From Mesocentrotus franciscanus (taxonomy: Eukaryota > Echinodermata > Echinoidea > Camarodonta > Strongylocentrotidae), in assembly GCA_037976565.1 (NCBI GenBank), contig CP137675.1, forward strand, positions 372,001 through 436,000: a stretch of 64,000 bases of DNA, given 5' to 3'. A program made the translations under genes and the position numbers. Under the pieces are notes generated by a model. The model worked only from the letters and a program-made list of their open reading frames with translations. It had not been told where the DNA came from and did no database searches. This document shows, piece after piece, positions 46,001 to 55,260 of the stretch (position 1 is its first letter; each line of letters begins with the position of its first letter).

Positions 46001-47462
46001 TCCATCAAGAAATATTCTGCAGGAATCTTCATGTGCATATTTGCTACACAGGGCCAGCTGTGCATGCATTTACCATGCAAAAAATCAGGCAATAGCCATT
46101 GTGCATGGTGAATATATTACCAGCTGGCCCTGCGCAGCTAAGACAGGGACGTAACTGCAGAACATCCTTAAATGTTCCCTGACAATGAATGTGTCACAAA
46201 TTTACACAAGAAAAATGCAGTATAGTCAAGCATCTATCTGCTGTGACTTTCCATGTCTATCATCAAGTAATAACATAGTCATCTTATTTCCTCCTTTTTA
46301 TTCATAATTAGTGAAATCTAAGAAAAAATTTCGTCAAATAATAAGAAATACTTTTCTTACTACTCAGAAAGTTTAAAAAGTACATCACTTTAGGGAAAAG
46401 TTTCAGATATATATACCATGTGCTTTGAGCCAGAAGGGCGTTAACTCATCTATATCTATATACAGAGTTAGCATTCTTTTGGCTCCAAACGGATGATATC
46501 TAGTATCAAGTGAGACATTGCTCACCTGTCTGCAATTAGATTTACCTTTTGTTGTTTTCATGCACTCTTGAAAATAGTTGATCCTCAACTTGTTGATTGC
46601 ATCAATTGACTCCACATAATGTTCCTGCCATTCACTGTATTCCATGGTGCATTTCTCTCTCCCCTGTGTACTCATAGACTCGTCCTCCAGTCTCTCCTGT
46701 AAATTCAGTAAGTGATCAAAGGCTAGTTCCCTCAGGTCTAGATACGGTTGGAGGTATAAATTAAACAGTTCGGCTTGAGCTGATGCTTGGTCACCTAAAA
46801 TCTTATCCTCCTTCTCATAGAGTTCGATCATATCCTTCATTTTCTTCGCAAGAGAGTGTTTCTTGTGCGATGTCTGAAGCTGCTCCTCCCACTTGGCGAC
46901 ATCTGCTTCGTAAGCATCTTGCTTCAGCTTGCCATAGCTTTCCACATAACCCTCAATACCAACATGCGTGTTAAAGAGGGTATCATTCACAAGTTTCTTC
47001 CCGGCAATTTCAGCTGCCGTACCAAGGTACCTCACAAGCTGTTCATCAAAGTCGTCTGGAATCTCAAGATTGTACACCCAGCTCCAGATGCCGCGGGGGT
47101 CAAAGGGCAAGGATGGTGGGTATTCATAAAGCTCGGGTTTCACAAGGCACATCTGCTCATGGGCATATTGTAATTCTTGAATGGACATCAGGGTTGTCCA
47201 GCCCTCTTTGGTTCCATTCAGTGAAGGTCTATCTTTGGAAACACCAACATGCTTGTCAGGATTACCGGTTTTTTCCTGGAGGGCCAGCATTGAGAGTCCT
47301 TCGGATCACCCGTTGCTCTTCTTCATGGCAGACGATAGCAACCTTGTGAAGCTGTTCGTTCCAGGCTACCTTGAAACGGAGATGTGATGTTTTAGCTTCA
47401 GAGGTTTGGAATGGATCAGGTTGGATGGCTACCCAGTCATCTGAACTTGCTTGTCTCTCCAT
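36835..47462 (-). CDS. WHAMM: WHAMM/JMY-type actin nucleation-promoting factor, whole gene span, eight coding exons
   Basis: Activates the Arp2/3 complex to build branched actin on ER-Golgi/autophagic membranes and binds microtubules (family knowledge for WHAMM; JMY is the paralogue). My model joins 47462-46546, 45893-45721, 43708-43543, 42992-42796, 40415-40329, 39395-39300, 38507-37988 and 37016-36835. All junctions are GT-AG and phases agree, giving 778 residues, close to vertebrate WHAMM (about 800). Order: N-terminal membrane-interacting domain (1-about 290), coiled coil (about 306-545), basic linker, polyproline (615-655), two WH2 motifs (about 691-704 and 725-737), and a central/acidic tail (752-778). 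Supports: FYDAVE, HHKIQM joined to KRDQ, and ERQKTMERL match the WHAMM coiled coil; LIRQGVKLRQV is a clear WH2. Oddities: exon 1 needs a one-base correction (47269-47274), and the acidic tail ends DSDDDFL without the usual Trp. Single WHAMM/JMY ancestor versus true WHAMM is not resolved. Confidence 0.9.
37988..38507 (-). CDS. WHAMM: WHAMM-like exon 7: linker, polyproline, first WH2
   Basis: Acceptor at 38508-38510 (CAG), donor GTATTT at 37987-37982. Basic Ser/Lys-rich linker (KKHKEDKTK, SKSPGSS), proline-rich block residues 615-655 (profilin-binding type), then a GINLDSILSARQRLQKR WH2-like motif. Phase 0 in, phase 1 out. Confidence 0.9.
38922..39244. mobile_element. Foldback MITE in WHAMM intron
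   Basis: Inverted ends of about 54 bases: GGGGGGTGTTTCATAAAGCT at left, the same word at right on the other strand, continuing GTTCGTAAGTTACACATGAC / GTTCGTAAAGTTACGCATGA. AT-rich interior, no transposase. It sits between exons 7 and 6, only about 55 bases from the exon 6 donor. Confidence 0.88.
39300..39395 (-). CDS. WHAMM: WHAMM-like exon 6: coiled coil end
   Basis: Exactly 32 codons, phase 0 at both ends, CAG acceptor at 39398-39396 and GTAGGA donor. Encodes KRDQQAASEQKKKDFFNAER and then QKTMERLKNYNM, which aligns with the KKKEW-QERQKTLQRL region of vertebrate WHAMM. Confidence 0.9.
39800..39963 (-). mobile_element. tRNA-derived SINE in WHAMM intron
   Basis: Minus strand shows an A box (TGGCTCAGTGGTAGAGC) and B box (GGTTCGAAACC) at tRNA spacing, with CGT in the loop region. 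The anticodon stem is not properly paired and there is an unrelated body downstream. A tRNA-derived SINE head rather than a functional tRNA. The body end is approximate. Confidence 0.7.
40329..40415 (-). CDS. WHAMM: WHAMM-like exon 5: coiled coil
   Basis: Exactly 29 codons, phase 0 both sides, TTGCAG acceptor and GTAAGT donor. Encodes QLCKNQNNEKSAGSRRTEED and HEMHHKIQM. The last five residues match the HHSIQM block of WHAMM, which continues directly into exon 6. Confidence 0.88.
41026..41848. repeat. 36-base direct repeats bracketing a segment
   Basis: GAGAGGGGCGTTTCCGAAAC followed by TGGTCTTTACCTTTAA at 41026-41061 recurs with one change at 41813-41848. The pair encloses the hAT-like element at 41320-41767. 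In a WHAMM intron. Origin unclear. Confidence 0.75.
41320..41767. mobile_element. hAT-type MITE in WHAMM intron
   Basis: Ends CAGAGCTGCCAACC and GGTTGGCAGCTCT are inverted repeats. The flanks GGTCTGAA at 41312-41319 and 41768-41775 are identical, an 8-bp target duplication characteristic of hAT transposition. Interior has AAAAAGGAATT repeats and A/T runs, no coding capacity. Confidence 0.88.
42374..42525. mobile_element. Foldback MITE (CAGGGCCCC family) in WHAMM intron
   Basis: Left CAGGGCCCCATTTCACAAAA and right complement CAGGGACCCGTCTCACAAAG form imperfect inverted ends. The GTCATCAGTGAAAAATGACA and TGTCATTTGTCATTGAA blocks also pair. No transposase. Confidence 0.75.
42533..42786. mobile_element. 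GGATCC-family MITE abutting the exon 4 splice donor, copy 2
   Basis: Ends TGGCGGATCCAGG and CTGGATCCGCCCCTG are inverted. It holds two internal units with TGGCGCCCAAGGGGTGGCGG. It ends about 9 bases from the exon 4/intron boundary at 42796, so the donor consensus GTAAGATCAG runs straight into the element. Confidence 0.85.
42796..42992 (-). CDS. WHAMM: WHAMM-like exon 4: coiled coil with FYDA block
   Basis: Acceptor AACAG at 42997-42993, donor GTAAGA at 42795-42790. Encodes EAEDDVMFYDAVENVEDLDL, then an acidic stretch and RSKVLRSRLARINKRKAQL. The (V/M)(F/Y)YDA motif is a WHAMM/JMY hallmark. Phase 1 in, phase 0 out. Confidence 0.92.
43543..43708 (-). CDS. WHAMM: WHAMM-like exon 3: coiled coil
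   Basis: Encodes LACLDEGAGFQREVERLQGK, AFELQMKLFETQLSILQDQE and so on to AEIQ. The acceptor at 43709-43710 (TTGAAG) was chosen over the nearer CAG at 43684-43686 because it keeps phase 0 with exon 2. The nearer site would break the frame. Confidence 0.85.
43913..45033 (-). repeat. 558-base tandem duplication within a LINE fragment in WHAMM intron 2
   Basis: 43913-44470 and 44471-45033 are near-identical head-to-tail copies (a few substitutions and A-run length changes), both beginning TATCATTGGCACTTTACAAT. They represent the 3' part of the minus-strand LINE remnant. Confidence 0.92.
43913..45260 (-). mobile_element. Non-LTR retrotransposon RT C-terminal remnant
   Basis: On the minus strand, INFLGALVDSNFRWDAHIDN (about 45240-45180) is the LINE RT thumb motif. 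It is followed after a frame change by YNSLILPDLTYYIAVWGKT and LFKLQKKALRIC, typical of CR1/L2/jockey-type RT ends. Truncated on both sides and duplicated at its 3' end. Confidence 0.78.
45721..45893 (-). CDS. WHAMM: WHAMM-like exon 2: start of coiled coil
   Basis: TTGTCAG acceptor, GTGAGC donor at 45720-45715. Enters with two bases (phase 1) and encodes VVTQMTSDSKKFGKASWEMG through QAKRDKYKHELGKIKQD, a Gln/Lys/Glu-rich helix. Leaves in phase 0 for exon 3. Confidence 0.9.
46048..46134. repeat. Small hairpin element in WHAMM intron 1
   Basis: CAGGGCCAGCTG at about 46049-46060 pairs perfectly with CAGCTGGCCCTG at 46121-46132. GCATG words pair further inside. The size is in the range of a precursor hairpin or tiny MITE. 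Confidence 0.65.
46546..47462 (-). CDS. WHAMM: WHAMM-like exon 1: membrane-interacting domain, with one-base slip
   Basis: Starts at the Met of MERQASSDDWVAIQPDPF, chosen because DDWVAIQPDPF and FKVAWNEQLHKVAIVCH match the WHAMM/JMY N-terminus (W-V-x-V-x-x-x-x-F, then VAWN...ITCH). The upstream in-frame extension is not conserved, and a TTATTACAG acceptor ends at 47478. After residue 63-64 the frame closes. Reading the A6 run (plus-strand T6, 47269-47274) as A5 restores it into the long downstream frame (WTTLMSIQELQYAHEQM, GIWSWVYNLEIP, NKLRINYFQECMKTTK). The donor GTAAAT at 46545 leaves one base that fits exon 2. The next GT, at GTGAGC 46518, would not keep phase. Confidence 0.88.
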
Positions 47463-47477
47463 CACGACACATTGATT

Positions 47478-49078
47478 CTGTAATAAATAATAGCCTAGAT
47501 TTAATGCACTATAAAGAGAGATATATATAGATCTATACCACTGCAATGACCATGCTGACCAATTAATTGCTTTTGGTAATTGCATCGGAATTGATTTCAT
47601 GATAACAATACTGTATTTAATTTCTGTAACATACATGTATAATAAGTTAGTAGACCTAGATCTAGATAGACCACAAAAGTCAACAATACTAGCAGTAGTC
47701 AGGATGACAGGAATGTCAATAGTATTAATTTTAGTAAATAGTAAAATACACCACAAAAAATACATGATGTAAGTCTGTGCTATTTATGATTTTTCATGGT
47801 GCAAAATTAAATAATTGTGAAGAAAATGAAGATTTTTAAAACAAAACTTACATTTCAACATATGCTGTGCAATAACCTTAAAGAATTGAATAGAAGAAGA
47901 CGGTCTTACGAGTAAACATCTGACTAGACCGTCATCATAGCTAGCTTAGTAAACAGTAACGACGTCACCTTTCCTGGTTTAGTGCATGAAGCATGTGCTC
48001 CTTTCTTTTCTCTTAAAATCTTGCTACGCGTATAATTACACTATATGCACAGAGAGTCAGAGATATGACACCAGTAAACAAGATGTCTGCTCCCATGTTT
48101 ACCAGAAACGAGAAAGTAAAATTTATTAAATGCTAAATTTCAATTAGTCGTCGTCTATAATTTCTTTCAAAGCAGCCTTTGATTCGGTTAGTATTTTTTT
48201 TAATTAAACGTAGTATTTTTGTACTAATATGTATTTTTCAGCGATATTTTGTTGGACTGTAAATTGTTATTCAGTCCCATTCGTATGTTTTTGTGCAGTA
48301 TACTACAGGTATATTGAACTCGAACCATAGAGATAATATATTTAATATTAAATATATATCTCTATGGTTAAAACTGATTGAATGACCTCGCTCTCGAAAA
48401 TGGATATGGGAATGGAATAAGACAGAAAGCTTCAGTCTCTAATATAGACAGTTGTCTCGCTGAGACTACTTCTGGCTCCACTGAAAAATGTCAGTTTTAT
48501 TAAAGAATTGCCATAGTTACCAAACGGTTATTTCTGTTGAAGTCTAAAAAAGAGTAAGATAGGATATGAAACTATTGAAAGATCGTTTTATTTCATATAA
48601 TTATCTATTGGCTTCTAGTCTACATGTATAAATGTTAAAAATTATCGATTCAATTATTGACTTTATTGTAACCAAACCGAATATGTGTTATAGATTTACT
48701 GATGCATGATGAGTATACTATTGACTTTTAGTTTTATTGTCGTAACTAAAAATTGATTGAAATTGAAATTTCAGTGACAGCATTTTATTGTTTCACTTTC
48801 AATTGATTGAATGGTTAAGATAATGGCATTATGAACATGCAGTTTTCACTGTTTGCCTGATGTCTTGAGTGTAGATTCTATTTTATTTCATATTAATCTC
48901 TCATACATGCACATGATTATCATGATTACCGGTATAGACAATAAAATTAATGTTGTTAGTACACTTGATTTGTATTAATATTAGTTCATAGATGTTAGGC
49001 TTTATGTTTGATCTCTTTATTTTATTATTTTAATTTCCACTAATCTTTCTGTTTGTTATTTCCTCTTTAAGACTGCAG
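47478..49078. promoter_or_regulatory. Head-to-head spacer between WHAMM and TMEM186
   Basis: About 1.6 kb without a recognised coding exon, separating two divergent genes, so it must hold both promoters and any non-coding first exons. A GACGTCAC CRE-like word lies at 47961-47968. A 48-base hairpin is at 48322-48369. A CTTTAAGACTGCAG acceptor-like end at 49078 suggests TMEM186 has an upstream non-coding exon in this region. Confidence 0.5.
48322..48369. repeat. Stem-loop with about 21-base arms
   Basis: AACCATAGAGATA at the left pairs with TCTCTATGGTT at the right through an AT-rich inner stem. It lies in the WHAMM/TMEM186 spacer. Confidence 0.75.
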
Positions 49079-49129
49079 GTAGGACCTAGTGTCAGATGTA
49101 AAGATTTTATACCTGGCACAGGGGTCACA

Positions 49130-49592
49130 ATGCAGGCTCTATTGAAAGTTGGCCAAGGCCAGAAAGTTCTGTGTCGACTTCTTCATATTGCACCCCCAAG
49201 GAGTCCTAGCAGACACAAACTATGGAGTGCTGCATCTGTGCTCCAAACTCGGATCATCACATCACACAAAGTTGTACCAGTGGAATACCTTCCTACCACA
49301 AAGTTTGGCAGGACCCCTCTTCAGTCAAGGGATATACTTTGTCTAGCCCAGCAGCGATTCCAAAGTACTTTGGGTGTGATAGGCAATAAATCTAGAGACA
49401 AAGTTGCAGATGATGAAGAGAAACAGGAATATCAACCTTTCTACCGTCTTCCATCCATCGTTGGTTTGAGGATACTTTCACGGGTTAAGATAGCCCAGAC
49501 ATGCTTGACATTAGCTATCCTTCCTCCACTATATTACTATTACGAAGCTGGTATGGTGACAACATGGCAACTACAGTTCTCCATTGGTACTG
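49130..49592 (+). CDS. TMEM186: TMEM186-like mitochondrial complex I assembly factor, N-terminal part (cut by gap)
   Basis: 154 codons visible before the N run. TMEM186 is an inner-membrane protein of the MCIA complex that helps assemble respiratory complex I. Seen here: a basic, acid-free N-terminus suited to mitochondrial import (about 1-60), then EYQPFYRLPSIVGLRILSRV leading to KIAQTCLTLAILPPLYYYYE (first membrane helix about 121-138), which matches the FYRF-x-LSRLKLAQTALT-x-LPPGYY block of TMEM186. The start is the first Met after a splice-acceptor-like site. The second helix and C-terminus are hidden by the gap, and text after 50092 does not look like TMEM186. Divergent to WHAMM. Confidence 0.85.
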
Positions 49593-50092
49593 NNNNNNNN
49601 NNNNNNNNNNNNNNNNNNNNNNNNNNNNNNNNNNNNNNNNNNNNNNNNNNNNNNNNNNNNNNNNNNNNNNNNNNNNNNNNNNNNNNNNNNNNNNNNNNNN
49701 NNNNNNNNNNNNNNNNNNNNNNNNNNNNNNNNNNNNNNNNNNNNNNNNNNNNNNNNNNNNNNNNNNNNNNNNNNNNNNNNNNNNNNNNNNNNNNNNNNNN
49801 NNNNNNNNNNNNNNNNNNNNNNNNNNNNNNNNNNNNNNNNNNNNNNNNNNNNNNNNNNNNNNNNNNNNNNNNNNNNNNNNNNNNNNNNNNNNNNNNNNNN
49901 NNNNNNNNNNNNNNNNNNNNNNNNNNNNNNNNNNNNNNNNNNNNNNNNNNNNNNNNNNNNNNNNNNNNNNNNNNNNNNNNNNNNNNNNNNNNNNNNNNNN
50001 NNNNNNNNNNNNNNNNNNNNNNNNNNNNNNNNNNNNNNNNNNNNNNNNNNNNNNNNNNNNNNNNNNNNNNNNNNNNNNNNNNNNNNNNNNNN
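49593..50092. other. Assembly gap of 500 N
   Basis: Exactly 500 unknown bases, the usual placeholder for a scaffold join of unestimated size. Any frames reported across it are meaningless. Confidence 0.99.
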
Positions 50093-51033
50093 GTTGCGAA
50101 GTGGTCATATGATGCACTTATATAGGACTACTTTTTATATCTCGACATGCGAGTTCCTCCAAAATATGGGAGTTTGCCCCCTGGGTAATATATGGAGGAA
50201 TGTGAATGAATGTATTATACATGTACGTGTTTATTCAGCTCTCGTATCCTTCGGTCAACTTTCATTCACACATATTATCCTAACTCATTCATTTGTAATT
50301 CATTAATGACATCTACTATAAATCAGTGCATTCAATCTACTTCCTGTATTCCCTTCCTTTTTCTCATCCTTTCACAATCACATATTCATTATGGGCCTTC
50401 CATTCTGCCTTTCACAATCATACGTTTCACCCAACAATTTTTCACAACCCACCCTACACTCTTCCTTTGGTCTATATTCTTCACCACACATTCTGGACTA
50501 CATGTACCTTTAACTACCAAGACATATTTATGTGAAATAATGATGGCAAATTATACCGTATCAATCATGTATTCATCCCTAATTACATTTAATAGAAAAG
50601 TACAACAATTACTTAATGGTATTGATATTTAATTTAGAAAACGAGATTGAATTTTTGTAATAAAAAATGGCTTTGTATGCAAAAAAATGTGCAATATAAA
50701 ACTGGAAGTGATAGATTGAAACACAAATTATAATATAATATGTACATCTTTGACTGCGTAATTCCTTGCACATGTGCAGTGGTAAATTAAGTTTTCATAG
50801 AAAATGGTGCATTTATATAATGACTAATGATTGGTAAAGAGAAGTCACAAGGAAATTACCTACATTGTAGTTATATTGGAGCCTTGTTATATGAGGGCCC
50901 AAAACCAGAATACAAAGAAGTGGGACCATCAAAATTACATTTGGATAATTATAGTGTTTATTATAACGAGGTTCCACTGTATTTAGATCAACGGTACATG
51001 CCCACATTTTAAATGACGGGGCAGCCTGAGCAC
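50093..51033. other. Post-gap sequence, possible 3' UTR
   Basis: No coding segment recognised. AATAAA at 50659-50664 could terminate the TMEM186 transcript if the gap is small. The rest is AT-rich. Confidence 0.35.
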
Positions 51034-51281
51034 AGGTGCAAACTGCTATCGTCTGACGATTGATGCCTCCTCCTTCTACAGCCGTCAAAGCCTGGGCCTA
51101 GTTACCAATGAAAAGAGCTGGATTGGAAGTCCATTTGAATGCTGCATGAAAAGAAAAAGGTGCAAACTGCTATCGTCTGACGATTGATGCCTCCTCCTTC
51201 TACAGCCGTCAAAGCCTGGGCCTAGTTACCAATGAAAAGAGCTGGATTGGAAGTCCATTTGAATGCTGCATGAAAAGAAAA
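51034..51281. repeat. 124-base tandem duplication
   Basis: 51034-51157 and 51158-51281 are essentially identical head-to-tail copies beginning AGGTGCAAACTGCTATCG and ending GCATGAAAAGAAAA. A recent duplication or a collapsed-haplotype artefact. Confidence 0.95.
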
Positions 51282-51486
51282 AGAAAATTCAAATTCATCA
51301 GAAATCATGCACGGAACAAGAACATGTCTGGCACATTTTGATACAATTGACATCTTTTGATGCAATTTGGAACATTACATGTATAAGGACATATTCAACA
51401 AGTAACATTCCAATTTCCTTTTTTGCTACCAGAACTAGAGAAGCTCAAAGCTCCCACTTATGAAGAAATACATCTAAACCTGTATA

Positions 51487-51695
51487 TGTGGATATGTCAT
51501 CGGACTGCGGATCACAAGGTCCGCTGTTCGAGTTCCGCTGCATCACCAATGTTCTTTAGTAAGACATTAATCTACATTTGCCACACTCGACCTGGGTGAG
51601 GTAAATGGCTGGAATTAATTCCTTGAAATGCTAGAGCGCCGTAATGGTGGCACAGCTAAAGCCGGTTAATAATTTCTAAATTTGGAAGCGCATAG
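51487..51695 (+). mobile_element. tRNA-derived SINE, family S1 copy 1
   Basis: Head with a degenerate A-box region (GTCATCGGACTGCGGATCA) and B box GTTCGAGTTCC, then body words ACATTAATCTACATTTGCCA, GGTGAGGTAAATGG and TTCCTTGAAATGC, shared with the copy at 60815-61275. The 3' end is degraded. Confidence 0.85.
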
Positions 51696-52800
51696 AGATG
51701 TTTAAAATGTGATATTCGCTACACATTTCTGCTTGTACATGAATATATGCAAGTATTGCACTTTTTGATGACATGCGCATACTAATTGTAATTGTTACAC
51801 CTTACAGGTATATCGGATTTCGACGAAAATGGTATCAGAATGTGCATAAGACTTGCAGCGAAATCTCTGAAAATGTGAGGTTAACCATACTTGACTGGAA
51901 CCATCCGTTAATAGAAAGTACATGTAATATTTAAATATGTTTTTTTGAGAATTACCAAATCCAATTTTTATTAAAGGCCGTGTAGCTTGGCAAATACTGG
52001 TTAATGCCATCTACGTCTTCTTTTGGACAACTGCACGTAAACGAATGGACTGGATTAACGGTAGTCAGCGACTTAATCTCGATTAGCCCCGAGTCAGGCC
52101 ATGGGAAAGACACTTAGTCTCGTCAGTCTACACTCCCTTTAAGGTTGACAGTTGGGTTTATTTGACAAATAAATGTTAGATTAGGTTAGATTTGCCTAGT
52201 TCTGTCTGTATACACATGGATTCCCTGTAATCTGACTCCAGTGGTCTCAACAACGGAAAAGGGATGATTTTAAAAGAGATTGTTAGAGAAGGAAACTTTC
52301 ATAACCATGTACCTCTCCAAAACAGCCCATTATTTTGTTGTTCTGCCTTTGTCTCCTCAAGTTGTCATCTTGCTTCATCAGCGTTCATCTCCTATGGTGA
52401 AGCATCATCCTAAAATTTAAAATAATGCAAAAGCATTATACACAAATTATAATTGCCCTCATGTTGATCAGTCTTCTGAACAAGGATACATATGTTCAGC
52501 TGGGGGCAGTGTTCGTAGTAGGTCCATGGGTAGATGATCAAGATTTTACTTTACCTAAAATGAAAACAACTTCTTTTTTTAGGGGGGAGGTCGGGGTTGG
52601 TTAGGGCAATTAAACCATTATAACCACATGTAGCTATTTCAGTGTGAGTTGAAAAATTGAATCAAGAGTTTCGCGGACATTATGCTTACATGAGAGGTAG
52701 TATGTCAATCCACATCCAGTACCATCCCCTTCCTCTCTCTAGAAAAATACATTTGTGAAAGTTATATGTAGTTTTTTTTAAGGAAGACATTGAAATTTTA
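51696..52800. other. No gene recognised
   Basis: AT-rich, no exon or repeat family recognised. Confidence 0.5.
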
Positions 52801-53060
52801 TAACCGTAGTCCCTGGGGCAATTTTGGGGAGAGGCTGCCCACATGTCAGAGAGACTCATTCTCACAAAGTTAGATCCCTTTCACCCAAGGATAATTCCTA
52901 TCAAGTTTGCTTAAATTCCAGCAATCCTTTTATAGAAGAGTATATCAAAATATGACCCTGGGGCACCTGGGGCTGCCCCATGCCAGATGGTTACCTCATA
53001 TCAACAACTTTAGATACTTCCTTTCCCAAGGACGATTCCTGTCAAGTTGAGCATTTTGCT
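52801..53060 (+). repeat. Two diverged copies of an about 160-base unit
   Basis: First: CCTGGGGCAATTTTGGGGAG, CACATGTCAGAGAGACTCA, AAGTTAGATCCCTTTCACCC, AAGGATAATTCCTATCAAGTTTG. Second (from about 52965): CCTGGGGCACCTGGGGCTGC, CATGCCAGATGG, AACTTTAGATACTTCCTTTC, AAGGACGATTCCTGTCAAGTTG. The internal text resembles a coding-like tandem repeat seen in many invertebrate genomes, but I cannot name it. Confidence 0.6.
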
Positions 53061-53559
53061 GAGGTGAGCTAATAAATAATTTCTTAGATTTTCATCTACA
53101 TGTATTTATTAAATGAACCAAACTGTCAAACTTAATAGTACGAAGGGCTATAAATGCCATATTTCATCGTCGTCTTGGTTACTGGTTCCATAGGTGTCCA
53201 TACCATCTTGCATCTTCAACATTTGTGGCAATGTCTATAATAAGTTCCATGAGTTGGGTTCTTCTGTTAAAGTTAATCTGAGGAAAAGATATCGAAACGA
53301 AAGATAAAATCTTTCTCATAATTTTCCCTACATCTATAGGCCCTATCCGCATTTTGACATGTTTTCGCATTCGATAGAAAAATTGGTCATCTTTTAATAA
53401 TTGTCTTATTATTGTTATCTTTCACAGTTCACAGACAACTAATTTAACGAAAAGACAGCGCTCTTGTTTAAAAACTGCCCCACAAAATATACCTTTATGC
53501 TGTGCTCAGTTTATCTCATCAATTCAGCTTGTAAAGCTACATTAGCCCATCACAGTTCT
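53061..53559. other. No gene recognised
   Basis: No coding exon or repeat family recognised. Confidence 0.45.
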
Positions 53560-53752
53560 ACATATTCGCAAATGAGAACTGACATGACCAACTGAATTTG
53601 TCAACAACCATCATACCTTTCCTATTGTACTTTTGTCTATTTATCATGTATTTCATCCTTTGCACAAGCTGCACCTTGAGCATTTGATTGTCAAGTGGAT
53701 TTGGTGCCTTACAAATCTTATGTATTATTATTATAAATGACAGTCATCTTGT
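53560..53752 (+). mobile_element. L2/SINE-type 3' tail fragment
   Basis: CACCTTGAGCATTTGATTG, AAGTGGATTTGGTGCCTTAC, then ATTATTATTATAA: the conserved end of an L2-type LINE or its SINE partner. A similar tail in minus orientation, GTAGTAGTAGTAG followed by TTAGCGCCTATATAA, is at about 54057-54095. Confidence 0.65.
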
Positions 53753-55075
53753 TTCGTTCAGTACAACTCAATACCTCATCCACTTTGGTATGCCATGAAC
53801 ACATACTTTATAGAGTGGCATTAATAATAACACTTGAATCAGGGAGATAGAAACACTGCAATTGAACAAATTAATTCATCAAGACAAATTATTTGAGATT
53901 TATCTAAAAAGCCTTGATCTCGAGTCCGACTCTGAGAGTGGAAAAGGGCAGGAAAAATGCTCCACGCAGACGGCGAACTAGGGACATTTAATGTTTGGAA
54001 CTTCACGAGAAAGAATGGCATCGCATGATTTGTTAGAATTTTCGCGACAAAGTGATGTAGTAGTAGTAGTAGAATATATTAGCGCCTATATAATTCATTG
54101 CCAGAGAAGTTATCTGTGAAAAACCGCTCATGTGACCGGAAACCGGGCAGGCAACATGCAGTAGATCTAGACTACTTTGACTTCGATGACTACTTCGATG
54201 ACTATTTTAAACACACACAGAATACAGATATGCATGCATGCGTACGGCATGTAGCAGGATAGCACTAGCACTATACTGTAGGCCTACATACAAAGTCTAT
54301 AGTATAGTATAGAGTCTAGTACTAGTAGTAGCAGTAGCAGTGCCATTGCCATTGTATAATTAACGACTCATTTCACTTTTCAGAATAGATCCACCATTTA
54401 AGACCCACCTAGATTGGAATAGGGTAATCTGTTGCAGTATAACTCGAATTTATTCTGATCACTGATGCAAGAAACTTACGAAATTGAACGGTTAACTTAA
54501 AAATGTAATTAGGTCTATGAGTTCGAACTTCTTCTTATTCTTTAATTTGCACGGAAATTCCCGAGATTGTCCCCTAAAGTCTGGGAAGACTTTCCCGGAG
54601 AGGTAAGGGGTAAGGCTGAAAACTAGCTCATGACGACAAAAACTGAAAAGTTCGAGTAGATTGCACAGTATGTTATTTCCAAAACATCTAGATCTAGTAT
54701 GAAATCCTGAAATAGTATGAAAGCACTAGAAAACAGAAATGTATCTAAAGTACATGGCAGTCATGATTGTAGCGGAATATATTAAATATATGGATAATTA
54801 TAGCACGACTCACCTTCGAGTTTCTTGGGTCTTAGACTCAGAGTTCACCGCACAGAAAGATCTCTTCTATATTTCGATCAAGCGACCAATAAGACTTTGG
54901 TCGTAGTTAGCTCAACAAAAGAATGATAGAATTCAGGCTATGGTGTCTTCGAAATAAAAAAACAAAAAGTGAAAATGTAACATGGATGATATTGATAAAG
55001 AGAAGAAAGATTGGACAAAAGCTTTCACCAGAGTCTCCAATGTCACAGCAAAATAACAGATTTCATATCATAGCA
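53753..55075. other. No gene recognised
   Basis: AT-rich, with (GTA)n at 54057-54072 and AGTAGTAGCAGTAGCAGTG near 54320-54340. No exon recognised. Confidence 0.5.
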
Positions 55076-55079
55076 AAAC

Positions 55080-55260
55080 ACGAGTGGTAACCTCGCTTTT
55101 CATAAGGACCGCTATTCATAATTTGAGAAAAGGGTCTATATTCATAATAGGACATGAGGGTCGCTATTCATATTACGAAATGAGGGTCGCTATATTATAT
55201 TCATAATACGAAATGAGGGTCGCTATATAATACGGGGTGATCGAGGGTCGCTATTCATTC
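55080..55260 (+). repeat. Tandem GGGTCGCTATTCAT-type repeats
   Basis: Four to five imperfect units of about 35 bases with GAGGGTCGCTAT and TTCATAATACGAAATG. They form the outer part of an inverted-repeat element. Confidence 0.8.

Noticed and set aside
49593..50092. Open frames of 200-331 codons across this interval
   Set aside because: They consist of N bases in the assembly gap; only the 154 codons before the gap are real.
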